64,000 nt of DNA from NCBI GenBank assembly GCA_965275905.1, contig CBDHYJ010000082.1, positions 1 to 64,000 of the forward strand, in the 5' to 3' direction. Position 1 is the stretch's first letter, and each line of letters opens with the position of its first letter. This DNA comes from CBDAQD01 sp965275905. GTDB taxonomy: Bacteria; Pseudomonadota; Alphaproteobacteria; Rhizobiales; JAJFHC01. Shown one piece after another: positions 1-9,711 of this stretch. The translations under genes and the position numbers were made by a program. The notes below the pieces were generated by a model that did no database searches, was not told the origin of the DNA, and worked only from the letters and a program-made list of their open reading frames with translations.

Positions 1-185
1 TCGAGCGCCTGGCGCAGAAATTCCTCGGGCTTGAAATGCTGAGCGCGGACCAGATCCTGCGCATGAACGAACTGCCCGAAGGGCCCGTCCCGGTTGACGA
101 TCCTTACGGCAACCGGCCGACCATCGGCGATCTCATGCGCGACCTGGCGCTGACCGGCGAGGAGCAACAGGGGGGAGCGCAATGA
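1..185 (+). CDS. ftsL: Cell division protein FtsL, C-terminal end (partial)
   Basis: Only the last 60 codons lie in the window, in the frame of positions 3-185, ending at TGA 183-185. The translation begins ERLAQKFLGLEML and ends LTGEEQQGGAQ; the 'LA.KxLGLxxL' stretch is what normally follows the periplasmic leucine-zipper coiled coil of alphaproteobacterial FtsL. FtsL is a small bitopic inner-membrane protein that bridges FtsQ/FtsB to FtsW/FtsI in the divisome. Its stop overlaps the ftsI start in an ATGA arrangement, as expected for translational coupling in the dcw cluster. The identification rests on this tail and on its position directly before ftsI, so it is good but not certain. Confidence 0.8.
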   Translation, partial: ERLAQKFLGLEMLSADQILRMNELPEGPVPVDDPYGNRPTIGDLMRDLALTGEEQQGGAQ

Positions 186-1918
186 CCGTGACCGCAGGCC
201 ATGAGCAATTCGACGAGCAGGGGTATGCCGTTCGTGCGGGTAAGGGCGCCGTGGGCGATCCGTCCGTCACCAAACGCCGGATCACGCTCGTGATCGCGGC
301 CTTCGCCATCGTCTTTTCCGTGATCTCGGTCCGGCTGGTCGACCTGTCGCTGGCGCCGCCGCCGGAGGCCAAAGGGCGCACGGTGGCTCAAGCGCCGGTC
401 TCGACGCGGCCGAACATCGTCGACCGCAACGGCCACATGCTGGCGACCGACATCCAGACCGCCTCGCTGTTCGCCGACGCGCGTCACGTGATCGACGTGG
501 ACGAGGCGATCGAGCTCATCACGCCCGTCCTGCCGGAGCTCGATGTCGAGGACCTGCGGCGCAAGCTCTCGAGCAAGAAGCGCTTCGTCTGGATCAAGCG
601 CGAGCTGACGCCGAAGCAGCAGTCGACGATCCACAACCTCGGCATTCCGGCCTTCGGATTCCGCACCGAGACCAGACGCGTTTACCCCACGGGCCGGACG
701 GCGGCACACGTGCTGGGTCACGTTAACGTCGACAACCAAGGTATTGCAGGCATTGAGAAATTCATCGATCTTGAGCGCAAGAAAAACGCCAAGACCGGTG
801 AGTCGTCTCTGGCCGAAAAAATAGGCGAACCCTCCGACGAGCCGGTCGAACTTTCCATCGACCTGCGCGTGCAATACGCCGTCCGCGACGAGCTCCTGAA
901 AGCCATGGAAGAGCACCGCGCGATCGGTGCCGCCGGCATCGTGCTCGACGTGCGCACCGGCGAGGTGATCGCCATGACCTCGCTGCCGGACTACGACCCG
1001 AACGCGCCCGCCGGCGCGCTCGAGCAGAAGCGCATGAACCGGGTGACCGCCGGCGTCTACGAGCTCGGCTCGACCTTCAAGACCGTGACCACGGCGATGG
1101 CGCTCGACGCTGGCACCGCGACCATGGAGACGCAGTATGATGCCCGCGCGCCGATCCGCATCGGACGCTTCAAGATCGGCGACTTCCACGCCAAGAACCG
1201 CGTTTTGTCGCTGCCCGAGGTGTTCATCTATTCGTCGAACATCGGCACGGCGAAGATGGCGCTGCAGGTCGGCGTCGAGGGTCACAAGGCGTTCCTGAAA
1301 AAACTCCACATGTTCGAGCGGCTGCAGACCGAGCTGCCGGAATCAGCCCTGCCGCTGTGGCCGCGCAAATGGAAGCCGGTCAACTCCATGACCATCGCGT
1401 TCGGCCACGGCCTGTCGGTGACGCCGCTGCATCTGGCGGCCGCCGGGGCCGCTCTGGTGAACGGCGGCGACTTCATCCGGCCGACGCTTCTGAAGCGTGA
1501 CGAGATCAGCGCGCGCGCGGTGGCCGAGCCGGTGCTGAGGCCGCAGACGAGCGCAGCCTTGCGCGCGCTCCTGAAGATGAACGTCGAGCGCGGCACCGCC
1601 ACGCGCGCCAAGGTCGAGGGTTACGCCATCGGCGGCAAGACGGGCACGGCGGAGAAGTCAGTCAACGGGCGCTACAGCAAGAAGGCGCGGCTGACCTCGT
1701 TCCTCGGCACATTTCCCGTGGACAAGCCCCGCTATATGCTGCTGGTTGTCCTCGACGAGCCGAAGCCGTCGAAGAAGACGCACGGCTATGCCACCTCCGG
1801 CTGGAACGCGGTGCCGACGGCGGGCCGGGTGATCCGCCGGATCGCGCCGATGCTGGGCATCCTGCCCAGGCTCGAGAACAAGAACCCGTTCGGCGAAGCC
1901 GAAGTCGCGCTCAACTGA
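182..1918 (+). CDS. ftsI: Division-specific peptidoglycan transpeptidase FtsI (PBP3)
   Basis: 578 aa class B penicillin-binding protein that cross-links septal peptidoglycan in the periplasm as partner of FtsW. An N-terminal cytoplasmic tail is followed by one membrane anchor at about residues 33-55, a PBP dimerisation/pedestal domain to about residue 220, and the transpeptidase domain. All three active-site motifs are visible: STFK with nucleophile Ser297, SSN at 351-353, and KTG starting at Lys486. The start ATG overlaps the ftsL stop (ATGA). It lies between ftsL and murE, the canonical dcw position. The length is normal for the family. Confidence 0.97.
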   Translation: MTVTAGHEQFDEQGYAVRAGKGAVGDPSVTKRRITLVIAAFAIVFSVISVRLVDLSLAPPPEAKGRTVAQAPVSTRPNIVDRNGHMLATDIQTASLFADARHVIDVDEAIELITPVLPELDVEDLRRKLSSKKRFVWIKRELTPKQQSTIHNLGIPAFGFRTETRRVYPTGRTAAHVLGHVNVDNQGIAGIEKFIDLERKKNAKTGESSLAEKIGEPSDEPVELSIDLRVQYAVRDELLKAMEEHRAIGAAGIVLDVRTGEVIAMTSLPDYDPNAPAGALEQKRMNRVTAGVYELGSTFKTVTTAMALDAGTATMETQYDARAPIRIGRFKIGDFHAKNRVLSLPEVFIYSSNIGTAKMALQVGVEGHKAFLKKLHMFERLQTELPESALPLWPRKWKPVNSMTIAFGHGLSVTPLHLAAAGAALVNGGDFIRPTLLKRDEISARAVAEPVLRPQTSAALRALLKMNVERGTATRAKVEGYAIGGKTGTAEKSVNGRYSKKARLTSFLGTFPVDKPRYMLLVVLDEPKPSKKTHGYATSGWNAVPTAGRVIRRIAPMLGILPRLENKNPFGEAEVALN

Positions 1919-3397
1919 ATGGTGTCGGGCACTCAAATGAGATTAGCGGAACTCCTGGACCCGGACATGACGTCGGCAGCGGACTGTGCCGACGTCGATA
2001 TCGCCGGCCTGACCGCCGACAGCCGCGAGGTTGCGGAGGGGTTCCTGTTCGCGGCACTTGCCGGAACGCAGACTGATGGCGCGGCGTTCATCCCGCAGGC
2101 CGTCGAGCGCGGTGCGGCAGCGATCCTCACGGCCCGCGACACGAATGTTCCCGAGATTGGCGTGCCGGTGCTGCGCGGCGACGATCCGCGCCGGCTGTTC
2201 GCTCTGGCCGCTGCGCGGTTTTTCGATGCGCAGCCTGAGACCACGGTCGCCGTCACGGGCACCAACGGCAAGACATCGGTCGCCGCGTTCGTACGGCAGA
2301 TTTGGGCGAAGCTCGGCCTCAGGGCGGCGAGCCTCGGCACGGTCGGCGTGGTGCACCCGGACGGCCGCTGGCCATTGCAGCACACGACGCCCGATCCCGT
2401 CGCGCTCCACCGCATGCTGCGGGATCTGACGGAGATCAATGTAACGCATCTCTGCATCGAAGCCTCCAGTCATGGCCTGGCGCAGGCGCGCATGGACGGC
2501 ATGCACCTTGCCGCCGGTGCGTTCACCAACATCAGCCGGGATCACCTCGACTATCACAGCGACTTCGAGGACTACTTCGCCCAGAAGATGCGGCTGTTCC
2601 GCGATCTGCTCGATCCGGGCGCCGGCGCCGTCATCCATGCCGACGGGCCGGAGTCGGGCCGGGTCATCGAGATCGCGAGAGAGAACGGGCTCGCGGTCAT
2701 CTCCGTCGGAGAGAATGGCGATGACCTGAAACTGGAACAGCTCCAGCGCATCGGCCTCGGCCAGAAACTGAGTATCCGGAGCGGTGACGACACGACTGAT
2801 GTGATCCTGCCGCTGGTCGGCGATTTTCAGGCGGACAATGCGCTCGTTGCCGCCGGGCTCGTGATGTCGAGCGGTTTCGAGGCAGACCGCGTGCTGCCCT
2901 GCCTGGAAGACCTGGAAGGGGAATCGGGCCGGCTCGAACTGGTCGGGCGAACCGGCGAGGGTGCGGCCATCTTCGTCGATTATGCGCACACACCGGATGC
3001 ACTGGCCAACGCGCTCGCCGCGCTGCGTCCTTATACGGACGGCAAACTGGTTGCGGTTTTCGGATGCGGCGGCGACCGCGATCGCGGCAAGCGGCCGCAG
3101 ATGGGAAACATTGCGGCCGAACAGGCGGATGTGACTTACGTAACGGATGACAATCCGCGGACAGAAGATCCCGCGTTTATCAGAGCGGAAATCATGGCGG
3201 CCGCGCCTGGCGCCACCGAGATCGGGGACCGGGCGGAGGCGATTGCCGAGGCGATAGGAACGCTGTCTGAAGGCGATGTGCTTCTGGTCGCCGGAAAGGG
3301 ACATGAAACCGGGCAGACGATAGGGACGGAGACACTTCCGTTCAGCGATCAGGATGTTGTCCGGAAGGTGCTGGAGGAGGGCGGCCATGACGGCTGA
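1919..3397 (+). CDS. murE: UDP-MurNAc-L-Ala-D-Glu: meso-diaminopimelate ligase MurE
   Basis: Cytoplasmic ATP-dependent Mur ligase that adds the third stem-peptide residue. The ATP-binding loop GTNGKTS is at residues 114-120, and the DNPR motif (residues 411-414) is the one that in MurE enzymes goes with meso-diaminopimelate rather than lysine, so the peptidoglycan should be DAP type. The first ATG directly abuts the ftsI stop; a second in-frame ATG at 1937 (MRLAELL) would also give a normal N-terminus, so the true start could be six codons downstream. The 3' end overlaps murF. Confidence 0.96.
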   Translation: MVSGTQMRLAELLDPDMTSAADCADVDIAGLTADSREVAEGFLFAALAGTQTDGAAFIPQAVERGAAAILTARDTNVPEIGVPVLRGDDPRRLFALAAARFFDAQPETTVAVTGTNGKTSVAAFVRQIWAKLGLRAASLGTVGVVHPDGRWPLQHTTPDPVALHRMLRDLTEINVTHLCIEASSHGLAQARMDGMHLAAGAFTNISRDHLDYHSDFEDYFAQKMRLFRDLLDPGAGAVIHADGPESGRVIEIARENGLAVISVGENGDDLKLEQLQRIGLGQKLSIRSGDDTTDVILPLVGDFQADNALVAAGLVMSSGFEADRVLPCLEDLEGESGRLELVGRTGEGAAIFVDYAHTPDALANALAALRPYTDGKLVAVFGCGGDRDRGKRPQMGNIAAEQADVTYVTDDNPRTEDPAFIRAEIMAAAPGATEIGDRAEAIAEAIGTLSEGDVLLVAGKGHETGQTIGTETLPFSDQDVVRKVLEEGGHDG

Positions 3398-4820
3398 TGC
3401 TGCCTTGTGGACGGTCGATGCCGTCGTCGCAGCGACCGGCGGTGAAGTCGCCGGCAGTGTCACGGCGCCGCTGAACGGCGTTTCGATCGACAGCCGCACG
3501 CTCGAACCCGGCGACATCTTCTTCGCCATCAAGGGCGATCGGTTCGACGGTCACGACTTTGTCGCGACTGCACTTGAGGCGGGTGCCGGGCTGGCCGTCG
3601 TTGCGCGAGACAAGGCCGACACTTCGGCGGGACCATTGCTTCTGGTTGATGATCCGCTCAAGGCGCTTGAGGACCTCGGTGTCGCCGCACGCGCCCGGTT
3701 CACGGGCAAGGTGATCGCCATTACCGGCAGCGTTGGCAAGACGGGCACCAAAGAGGCGCTGCGCGTCGCACTGTCCGCGTGCGGTCAGGTCCATGCCTCC
3801 GCCGCGTCCTACAACAATCACTGGGGCGTGCCGCTGTCGCTGGCCCGCTGTCCCGCGACGGCGGATTTCGGCGTGTTTGAAGTCGGCATGAATCACCCAG
3901 GTGAAATTACCCCGCTGTCGCGCATGATCCGGCCGGACATCGCCATCATCACGACGGTCGCGCCGGTCCATCTGGGGTATTTCAACTCGATCGATGAAAT
4001 CGCGGATGCGAAGGCCGAGATCTTTGTAGGACTCGAACCTGGCGGTACCGCGATCCTTAATCGGGACAACGCATTCTTCGACAAACTCAAATCGGTGGCG
4101 CTCGCGAATGGTGCCGGTTCCATTGTCGGGTTCGGGGAACATGAGACGGCGGATGCCAGACTTGGCAAGATCGCGCTTCATGGCAGCTGTTCCTGCGTGT
4201 CGGCAAGAATCGGCGAGCACGACGTGAGCTACAAGCTCGGCGTGCCGGGCCGGCACATCGTGCTCAACAGCCTGGCCGTTATGGCCGCGATCCATGCGGC
4301 AGGTGCTGATATGGCTCTGGCGGCCCTGAAGCTTGCTGATCTGACACCACCAAAAGGGCGCGGCGCGCGCGAGGCCCTCGCCATCAGCGGCGGGTACTTT
4401 ACGCTGGTCGACGAGAGCTACAACGCCAATCCGGCATCGATGGCCGCGGCAATCGCCACCGTCGGGCAAATGAAGCCCGGTCCCCACGGCAGGAGGATCG
4501 CCGTGCTCGGGGATATGCTTGAACTGGGCGACGACGCTCCGCGGTTTCACGCCGAACTGGCGCGTGCGATAGATGACGCCGGGATCGATCTGGTTTATGC
4601 ATGCGGCCCATACATGGTGCATTTGTGGGATGAAATACCGAATGCGCGAAAGGGCGTGTACGCCGAAGACTCTTCCGGACTGCGGGCGCTGTTGCCTGAT
4701 GTCCTGCAGAGCGGTGACATCATCATGATCAAGGGGTCGCTGGGCAGCCGGATGGGGCCGTTGGTGGAAACACTGAAGGAACGGTTCGCTGCAGCGAACG
4801 AGACAAGCAACCGGGGCTAG
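3387..4820 (+). CDS. murF: UDP-MurNAc-tripeptide: D-Ala-D-Ala ligase MurF
   Basis: 477 aa cytoplasmic ligase that attaches D-alanyl-D-alanine to UDP-MurNAc-tripeptide, completing the soluble precursor. The ATP loop GSVGKTGTKE (114-123), the SYNNHWGVPLSL block (141-152) and EVGMNHPGEI are typical MurF signatures. The frame stays open further upstream, to 3354, but I choose the ATG at 3387 because a strong GGAGGAGGG ribosome-binding site at 3373-3381 precedes it and because the protein then starts at the family's usual place. This leaves an 11-bp overlap with murE, suggesting coupled translation. Confidence 0.95.
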   Translation: MTADAALWTVDAVVAATGGEVAGSVTAPLNGVSIDSRTLEPGDIFFAIKGDRFDGHDFVATALEAGAGLAVVARDKADTSAGPLLLVDDPLKALEDLGVAARARFTGKVIAITGSVGKTGTKEALRVALSACGQVHASAASYNNHWGVPLSLARCPATADFGVFEVGMNHPGEITPLSRMIRPDIAIITTVAPVHLGYFNSIDEIADAKAEIFVGLEPGGTAILNRDNAFFDKLKSVALANGAGSIVGFGEHETADARLGKIALHGSCSCVSARIGEHDVSYKLGVPGRHIVLNSLAVMAAIHAAGADMALAALKLADLTPPKGRGAREALAISGGYFTLVDESYNANPASMAAAIATVGQMKPGPHGRRIAVLGDMLELGDDAPRFHAELARAIDDAGIDLVYACGPYMVHLWDEIPNARKGVYAEDSSGLRALLPDVLQSGDIIMIKGSLGSRMGPLVETLKERFAAANETSNRG

Positions 4821-4834
4821 GGCGCGTTAGAGCA

Positions 4835-5923
4835 ATGCTTCACCATATATTCGTCAATCTTGCCGACCAGCTCTCTGTACTGAACGTATTCCGTTACATC
4901 ACGTTCAGAACAGGCGGCGCAATCATGACTGCGCTGATCTTTGTTTTTCTGTTCGGGCCGAGCCTGATCAACGCGCTTCGCCTGCGCCAGGGCAAGGGGC
5001 AGCCGATCCGCGATGACGGGCCGGAACGCCACATCGTCGAGAAACAGGGCACGCCGACAATGGGCGGTCTGATGATCCTCCTCGGGATCGCCGTGTCGAC
5101 GCTGCTGTGGGCCAATCTGCTGAACCCCTATGTCTGGGTTGTTCTGGCCGTCACCATGAGTTTCGGCGTAATCGGACTCTACGACGACTATCTCAAGGTG
5201 ACCCGTTCCTCGAGCCGTGGATTTCCTACCAAGGTCAAGTTCTCGATCGAGTGCATCGTTGCGGCGCTTGCCGCGATCATTCTCGTCAAACTCGGCACCG
5301 AGCCCTTCTCGAGCTCGCTGACGGTGCCGTTCCTCAAGAACGTCGTCATCAATCTCGGCTGGTTCTTCATTCCGTTTGCGGTCTGCGTCATGGTCGGAGC
5401 CAGCAATTCGGTCAACCTGACGGATGGTCTCGACGGCCTCGCGATCGTGCCCGTCATGATCGCGGCAGCCAGCTTCGGCGTTATTGCCTACCTCGCAGGA
5501 AACGCCGTTTTTGCAGAGTACCTCCAGATTCATTTCATTCCGGGCACAGGTGAACTTGCTGTTTTGTGCGGCGCCATTCTGGGCGCGAGTCTCGGGTTTC
5601 TCTGGTTCAATGCACCGCCGGCCATGATTTTCATGGGCGATACCGGGTCTCTGGCACTTGGCGGAGCGCTCGGTGCAATCGCGGTCGCGGCCAAGCACGA
5701 GATCGTTCTGGCAATCGTCGGCGGGCTTTTTGTTCTTGAGGCGGTCTCAGTCATTGTTCAGGTCATCTCCTTCAAGCTGACCGGCAAGCGCGTGTTCCGC
5801 ATGGCACCGTTGCATCACCATTTCGAGCAGAAGGGCTGGGCCGAGCCGACCATCGTTGTCCGCTTCTGGATCATCGCGGTGGTTCTTGCCCTGGTCGGAC
5901 TTTCAACCCTGAAGCTCAGGTAA
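4835..5923 (+). CDS. mraY: Phospho-MurNAc-pentapeptide transferase MraY
   Basis: 362 aa polytopic inner-membrane enzyme that transfers phospho-MurNAc-pentapeptide from UDP to undecaprenyl phosphate, making lipid I. Recognisable blocks are PTMGG near residue 75, YDDYLK, NLTDGLDGLA (the catalytic Asp region), MGDTGSLALGG and the PLHHHFEQKGW histidine motif. The hydrophobicity pattern fits about ten membrane helices, and the length is standard for the family. It sits 14 bp after murF and 10 bp before murD, inside the dcw operon. Confidence 0.97.
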   Translation: MLHHIFVNLADQLSVLNVFRYITFRTGGAIMTALIFVFLFGPSLINALRLRQGKGQPIRDDGPERHIVEKQGTPTMGGLMILLGIAVSTLLWANLLNPYVWVVLAVTMSFGVIGLYDDYLKVTRSSSRGFPTKVKFSIECIVAALAAIILVKLGTEPFSSSLTVPFLKNVVINLGWFFIPFAVCVMVGASNSVNLTDGLDGLAIVPVMIAAASFGVIAYLAGNAVFAEYLQIHFIPGTGELAVLCGAILGASLGFLWFNAPPAMIFMGDTGSLALGGALGAIAVAAKHEIVLAIVGGLFVLEAVSVIVQVISFKLTGKRVFRMAPLHHHFEQKGWAEPTIVVRFWIIAVVLALVGLSTLKLR

Positions 5924-5933
5924 AGGCGGGTAC

Positions 5934-7340
5934 ATGATTTCTGCCGTTGGCTTCGAGGGAAAGACGGTTGCCGTGTTCGGCCTTGGCCGGACCGGACTTG
6001 CAACTGCGCGCGCGCTCGAGGCCGGTGGAGCCATCGTGGCAGCCTGGGATGACAATGAACGGGCAAGACACGCGGCGACCGATGCCGGTCTTGATCTGGT
6101 TGACCTGTCTGAAACCGATTTTGGTTCCCTGGCCGCTCTTGTGCTGAGCCCGGGCGTGCCGCTGACGCACCCTGAACCACATTGGACGGTCAAACGTTCC
6201 GCGGAAGCCGGTATTCCGGTGATCGGGGATACGGAACTCTTCGTGCGGGCATTGTCGGCCGCCGATGCCGACACCAGGCTGGTTGCCATAACCGGTACCA
6301 ACGGCAAGTCGACCACGACGGCCCTCATCGGCCACATTCTCAAGGCGGCCGGGCGGGATGTCCAGATCGGCGGCAATATCGGCCGCGCGGTACTCGAACT
6401 CGAAGCGCCTGTCGAAGGGCGGATCTATGTTGTCGAATTCTCGTCCTATCAGCTCGATCTGACGCCCGGCATCAAACCCGATGTTGCTCTGCTGCTGAAC
6501 CTCTCGCCGGATCATCTGGACCGTCACGGTGACATGGACCGGTATGCGGAGGTCAAGACCGGCATATTCGCGAACCAGAGAGTCGGCGACACCGCCATTG
6601 TCGGGATCGATGACGAACGGAGCGCAGCTATCGCGGCTGATCACCCTGGCGAGGGCCTGACGAAGCGCATTTCGAGCCGGCGCAGCGATCACGACGGTGT
6701 TTTCGCCGACGGTGGCGTGCTCTTCAGAACGACCGGCGGTGACCGAAGTGAGTTGGCTGACCTGACCGGCATTGCGACATTGCGTGGCACTCATAACTGG
6801 CAAAATGCCGCTGCCGCCGCCGCGGCGGTCGAAGCCCTTGGTCTTTCCGGCGCAGAGCTTGCCGGAGGCCTTGCGTCGTTCCCGGGACTTGCCCATCGCC
6901 TGGAGCAGGTCGGTCGCAAGGGGCAGGTCCTGTTTATCAATGACAGCAAGGCGACAAATGCCGATGCAGCGGCTCGCGCGCTCGGCACTTTCGACGACAT
7001 CTTCTGGATTGCCGGCGGGCAGGCCAAGGCCGGCGGCATATCTTCGCTGAAAGAGTACTTTCCGAAGATCAGACGTGCCTACCTTATCGGCGAAGCGATG
7101 GACGATTTCTTCGTTACGCTTGATGGACGCGTCGATGTCATGCGGAGCAATACATTAGACGTCGCGGTGAGCGAGGCCGCATCGGATGCGGCTGAATGCG
7201 GTTCACCGGAGCCGGTCGTCCTGCTGTCCCCGGCGTGCGCGTCATTTGATCAGTTCCCCAGTTTTGAAAAGCGTGGTGACCGCTTTCGCGAGCTCGTCGC
7301 AGCTCTCGACGGTATCAGCATGAATGAGGAGGCCGCCTGA
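5934..7340 (+). CDS. murD: UDP-MurNAc-L-alanine: D-glutamate ligase MurD
   Basis: 468 aa cytoplasmic Mur ligase that adds D-glutamate to UDP-MurNAc-L-Ala. The N-terminal Rossmann-like UDP-binding domain starts with VAVFGLGRTG. The central ATPase domain carries GTNGKSTT at residues 121-128 and the SSYQLD / NLSPDHLDRHG blocks. The C-terminal domain holds the HRLEQV and NDSKATNADA motifs used for amino-acid recognition. The stop codon TGA shares its final A with the ATG of ftsW (TGATG), so translation of the two genes is probably coupled. Confidence 0.96.
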   Translation: MISAVGFEGKTVAVFGLGRTGLATARALEAGGAIVAAWDDNERARHAATDAGLDLVDLSETDFGSLAALVLSPGVPLTHPEPHWTVKRSAEAGIPVIGDTELFVRALSAADADTRLVAITGTNGKSTTTALIGHILKAAGRDVQIGGNIGRAVLELEAPVEGRIYVVEFSSYQLDLTPGIKPDVALLLNLSPDHLDRHGDMDRYAEVKTGIFANQRVGDTAIVGIDDERSAAIAADHPGEGLTKRISSRRSDHDGVFADGGVLFRTTGGDRSELADLTGIATLRGTHNWQNAAAAAAAVEALGLSGAELAGGLASFPGLAHRLEQVGRKGQVLFINDSKATNADAAARALGTFDDIFWIAGGQAKAGGISSLKEYFPKIRRAYLIGEAMDDFFVTLDGRVDVMRSNTLDVAVSEAASDAAECGSPEPVVLLSPACASFDQFPSFEKRGDRFRELVAALDGISMNEEAA

Positions 7341-8503
7341 TGATTATCAGCAGAACCGACCGCAGCGTCGTTGCGGAGTGGTGGTGGACGGTGGACCGCT
7401 GGATGCTGGCTGCCGCGCTGCTGCTCATTGGCCTCGGTGTCCTTCTCGGTCTTGCCGCCAGCCCGCCTGTGGCCGAACGGCTGGGCCTTGACGAATTCCA
7501 CTTCGTGACTCGGCAGTTGATGTATGCAGGGCCGGCTGTTCTGACGCTGATCGCCGCATCGATGCTGTCACCCCAGCAGGCGCGCCGTCTTTGCCTGATC
7601 ATTGCGGTCGTGGGCTTCGCACTGATGGCGCTGACGCTTGTGATTGGTGCTGAGGTCAAAGGCGCCACACGCTGGCTGAACATTGGCGGTGTTTCCGTCC
7701 AGCCTTCCGAATTCGTAAAACCGGCTTTTGTTGTCCTTGCCGGCTGGCTGTTTGCCGAAGCCACCCGCCGCAGCGACATCCCGGGCAATCTCCTTTCGAT
7801 CATGCTCTACGGTTTCTTTGTCGTTCTGCTGGTGCTGCAGCCGGATTTCGGCCAGACGGTGCTGGTTACTGCCGTATGGGCAATGATGTTCTTCATGGCT
7901 GGCCTGTCGTGGGCATGGATCACCGGCCTTGGTCTGCTGGGAATGTTCGGATTTGCTGCTGCCTATGCCATGGTGCCCCACGTTACCGCGCGCATCGACC
8001 GGTTCCTGGACCCGAGTTCCGGCGACACGTTCCAGGTCGACGTGGCGCTCGAGTCTTTTGCTCGCGGCGGGCTGATCGGTCAGGGGCCGGGCGAGGGGGC
8101 CGTCAAGCGCATCCTGCCCGACGCACACAGCGACTTCATCTTTGCGGTGGCTGCCGAAGAGTACGGCATTCTGGCCTGCCTTGTGCTCGTCGGTCTGTTT
8201 GCCTTTATCGTGCTGCGCGGACTGAACCGGTGCCTGGGTGAAGCGGACCCGTTCCGGCGCCTGGCCACGAGCGGCCTGTTGGGGCTGTTCGGTCTTCAGG
8301 CCGTGATCAATATGGGTGTGAATCTGAGCCTCTTGCCCGCCAAGGGCATGACGCTCCCCTTCATCTCCTATGGAGGATCGTCCCTCATTTCGATGGCGCT
8401 CGCTGTCGGACTTGCCCTTGCGCTTACGCGCCGCCGCCCCGAGGGGCAAATGCCGAGGCACTTCTGGGCATCAGAGGCGAGGCCTCATGAGGCTTATGGA
8501 TGA
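7340..8503 (+). CDS. ftsW: Septal peptidoglycan glycosyltransferase FtsW (SEDS family)
   Basis: 387 aa polytopic SEDS-family protein that polymerises lipid II glycan strands at the septum together with FtsI. About ten hydrophobic segments are visible. Family landmarks include GATRWLNIGGVSVQPSEF followed by VKPAFVV, the GQGPGEGAVK loop, and the C-terminal KGMTLPFISYGGSS block. It is flanked by murD (1-base overlap) and murG (ATGA overlap), the conserved order. An RodA assignment is unlikely because of this dcw location. Confidence 0.96.
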   Translation: MIISRTDRSVVAEWWWTVDRWMLAAALLLIGLGVLLGLAASPPVAERLGLDEFHFVTRQLMYAGPAVLTLIAASMLSPQQARRLCLIIAVVGFALMALTLVIGAEVKGATRWLNIGGVSVQPSEFVKPAFVVLAGWLFAEATRRSDIPGNLLSIMLYGFFVVLLVLQPDFGQTVLVTAVWAMMFFMAGLSWAWITGLGLLGMFGFAAAYAMVPHVTARIDRFLDPSSGDTFQVDVALESFARGGLIGQGPGEGAVKRILPDAHSDFIFAVAAEEYGILACLVLVGLFAFIVLRGLNRCLGEADPFRRLATSGLLGLFGLQAVINMGVNLSLLPAKGMTLPFISYGGSSLISMALAVGLALALTRRRPEGQMPRHFWASEARPHEAYG

Positions 8504-9711
8504 ACGCACCCGAGACCCGGACACTGGTCATCGCTGCCGGTGGAACGGGCGGCCATCTCTTTCCGGCAGAAGCTTTGGCGCAGGAGCTTTCGCGTCGCGG
8601 CTGGAACATCTATCTGATGACCGACGAGCGCGCCAACCGATATGGCGTCACATTTCCCTGTGAGGAAATCATCGAGATACCGGCGGCCACGATCTCGCCC
8701 CGTGAACCGTTGCGGGCAATCGGGGCAATCGCCAAGATCGCCAGAGGCTTCTGGCGCGCGCGTGGGCGACTTGGGCAACTGAATCCCGAGGTTGTCGTCG
8801 GGTTTGGCGGATATCCGACGCTGCCGCCGCTTCTGGCCGCAATCACGCGCGGCATCCCCACCTGTATCCACGAACAGAATGCGGTCATCGGCAGAGCCAA
8901 TCGAATCGTCGCCGGCCGTGTCGACGTTATCGCGTCGACCTTTCCGGATCCGAGACGGCTGTCGGAAAAGGCTCGTGACCGTATTCGCGTCGTCGGTAAC
9001 CCGGTGCGTGACGCGGTTCTGGCTGAACGAAACTCGGCCTATGCACCGCCGGAAGCCGGCGGGCAGATCAAGCTGCTTGTGTTCGGAGGGAGTCAGGGCG
9101 CAAAGGTCTTCAGCGACATTGTTCCTCCTGCGCTGGCTGCGCTCGACCAGGCCATACGGTCGCGGGTGCAGGTCGTTCAGCAGTGCCGCGAGGAAGACAT
9201 CGAGCGGGTCTCGTCGGCCTACGCCGCCGCAGGCATCGATGCACAGATTGAACCGTTTTTTCCGGATCTGCCCAAACGTATGGCGGCCGCGCATCTGGTG
9301 ATTTGCCGCTCCGGCGCCTCCACGGTGTGCGAGCTTGGGGTCATTGGCCGGCCCGCGTTGCTGGTTCCGCTGCCACACGCCCTGGAGGGGGATCAGCTCC
9401 ACAATGCCAAGGCATTCGAGGACTCTGGCGGAGGCTGGCTTGTCTCCCAGGAAACACTGACGCCCCAGGCGCTGTGTGAGCGGCTGACCGCACTTGTGAA
9501 CGATCCCGACGGCCTCCGCGTCGCTGCCATGCATGCCGCGACCTTCGGCAAGCCGGACGCGGCGAAGGCTCTTGCCGATCTTCTGGAATCCTTGGGCCGC
9601 AATCGCATATCGGGTAGAGATGTGGCTGCGGCTGTCGATGAGTCGGCAGCGAATCGCGAAAGCGGAATTCCGCTCCACGAAAAGAACAAACAATTCGAGG
9701 GCGAGGCATGA
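8500..9711 (+). CDS. murG: UDP-GlcNAc: lipid I N-acetylglucosaminyltransferase MurG
   Basis: Peripheral inner-membrane GT-B glycosyltransferase that converts lipid I to lipid II. The N-terminal glycine loop AAGGTGGHLFPAEAL (near residues 12-26), the acceptor-side HEQNAVIGRANR motif and the C-terminal donor-site blocks CRSGASTVCEL and PLPHALEGDQLHNAKAFE are all present. At 403 aa it is a few dozen residues longer than many MurG proteins; the surplus is a charged C-terminal tail after about residue 365. The start overlaps the ftsW stop and the stop overlaps the murC start, both as ATGA. Confidence 0.96.
   Translation: MNAPETRTLVIAAGGTGGHLFPAEALAQELSRRGWNIYLMTDERANRYGVTFPCEEIIEIPAATISPREPLRAIGAIAKIARGFWRARGRLGQLNPEVVVGFGGYPTLPPLLAAITRGIPTCIHEQNAVIGRANRIVAGRVDVIASTFPDPRRLSEKARDRIRVVGNPVRDAVLAERNSAYAPPEAGGQIKLLVFGGSQGAKVFSDIVPPALAALDQAIRSRVQVVQQCREEDIERVSSAYAAAGIDAQIEPFFPDLPKRMAAAHLVICRSGASTVCELGVIGRPALLVPLPHALEGDQLHNAKAFEDSGGGWLVSQETLTPQALCERLTALVNDPDGLRVAAMHAATFGKPDAAKALADLLESLGRNRISGRDVAAAVDESAANRESGIPLHEKNKQFEGEA

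Noticed and set aside
104..1309. Long minus-strand open frames antisense to ftsI, murE, murF and many later genes
   Set aside because: Typical shadows in GC-rich DNA: Arg/His-rich translations, no motifs, and each lies over a gene with clear family signatures.
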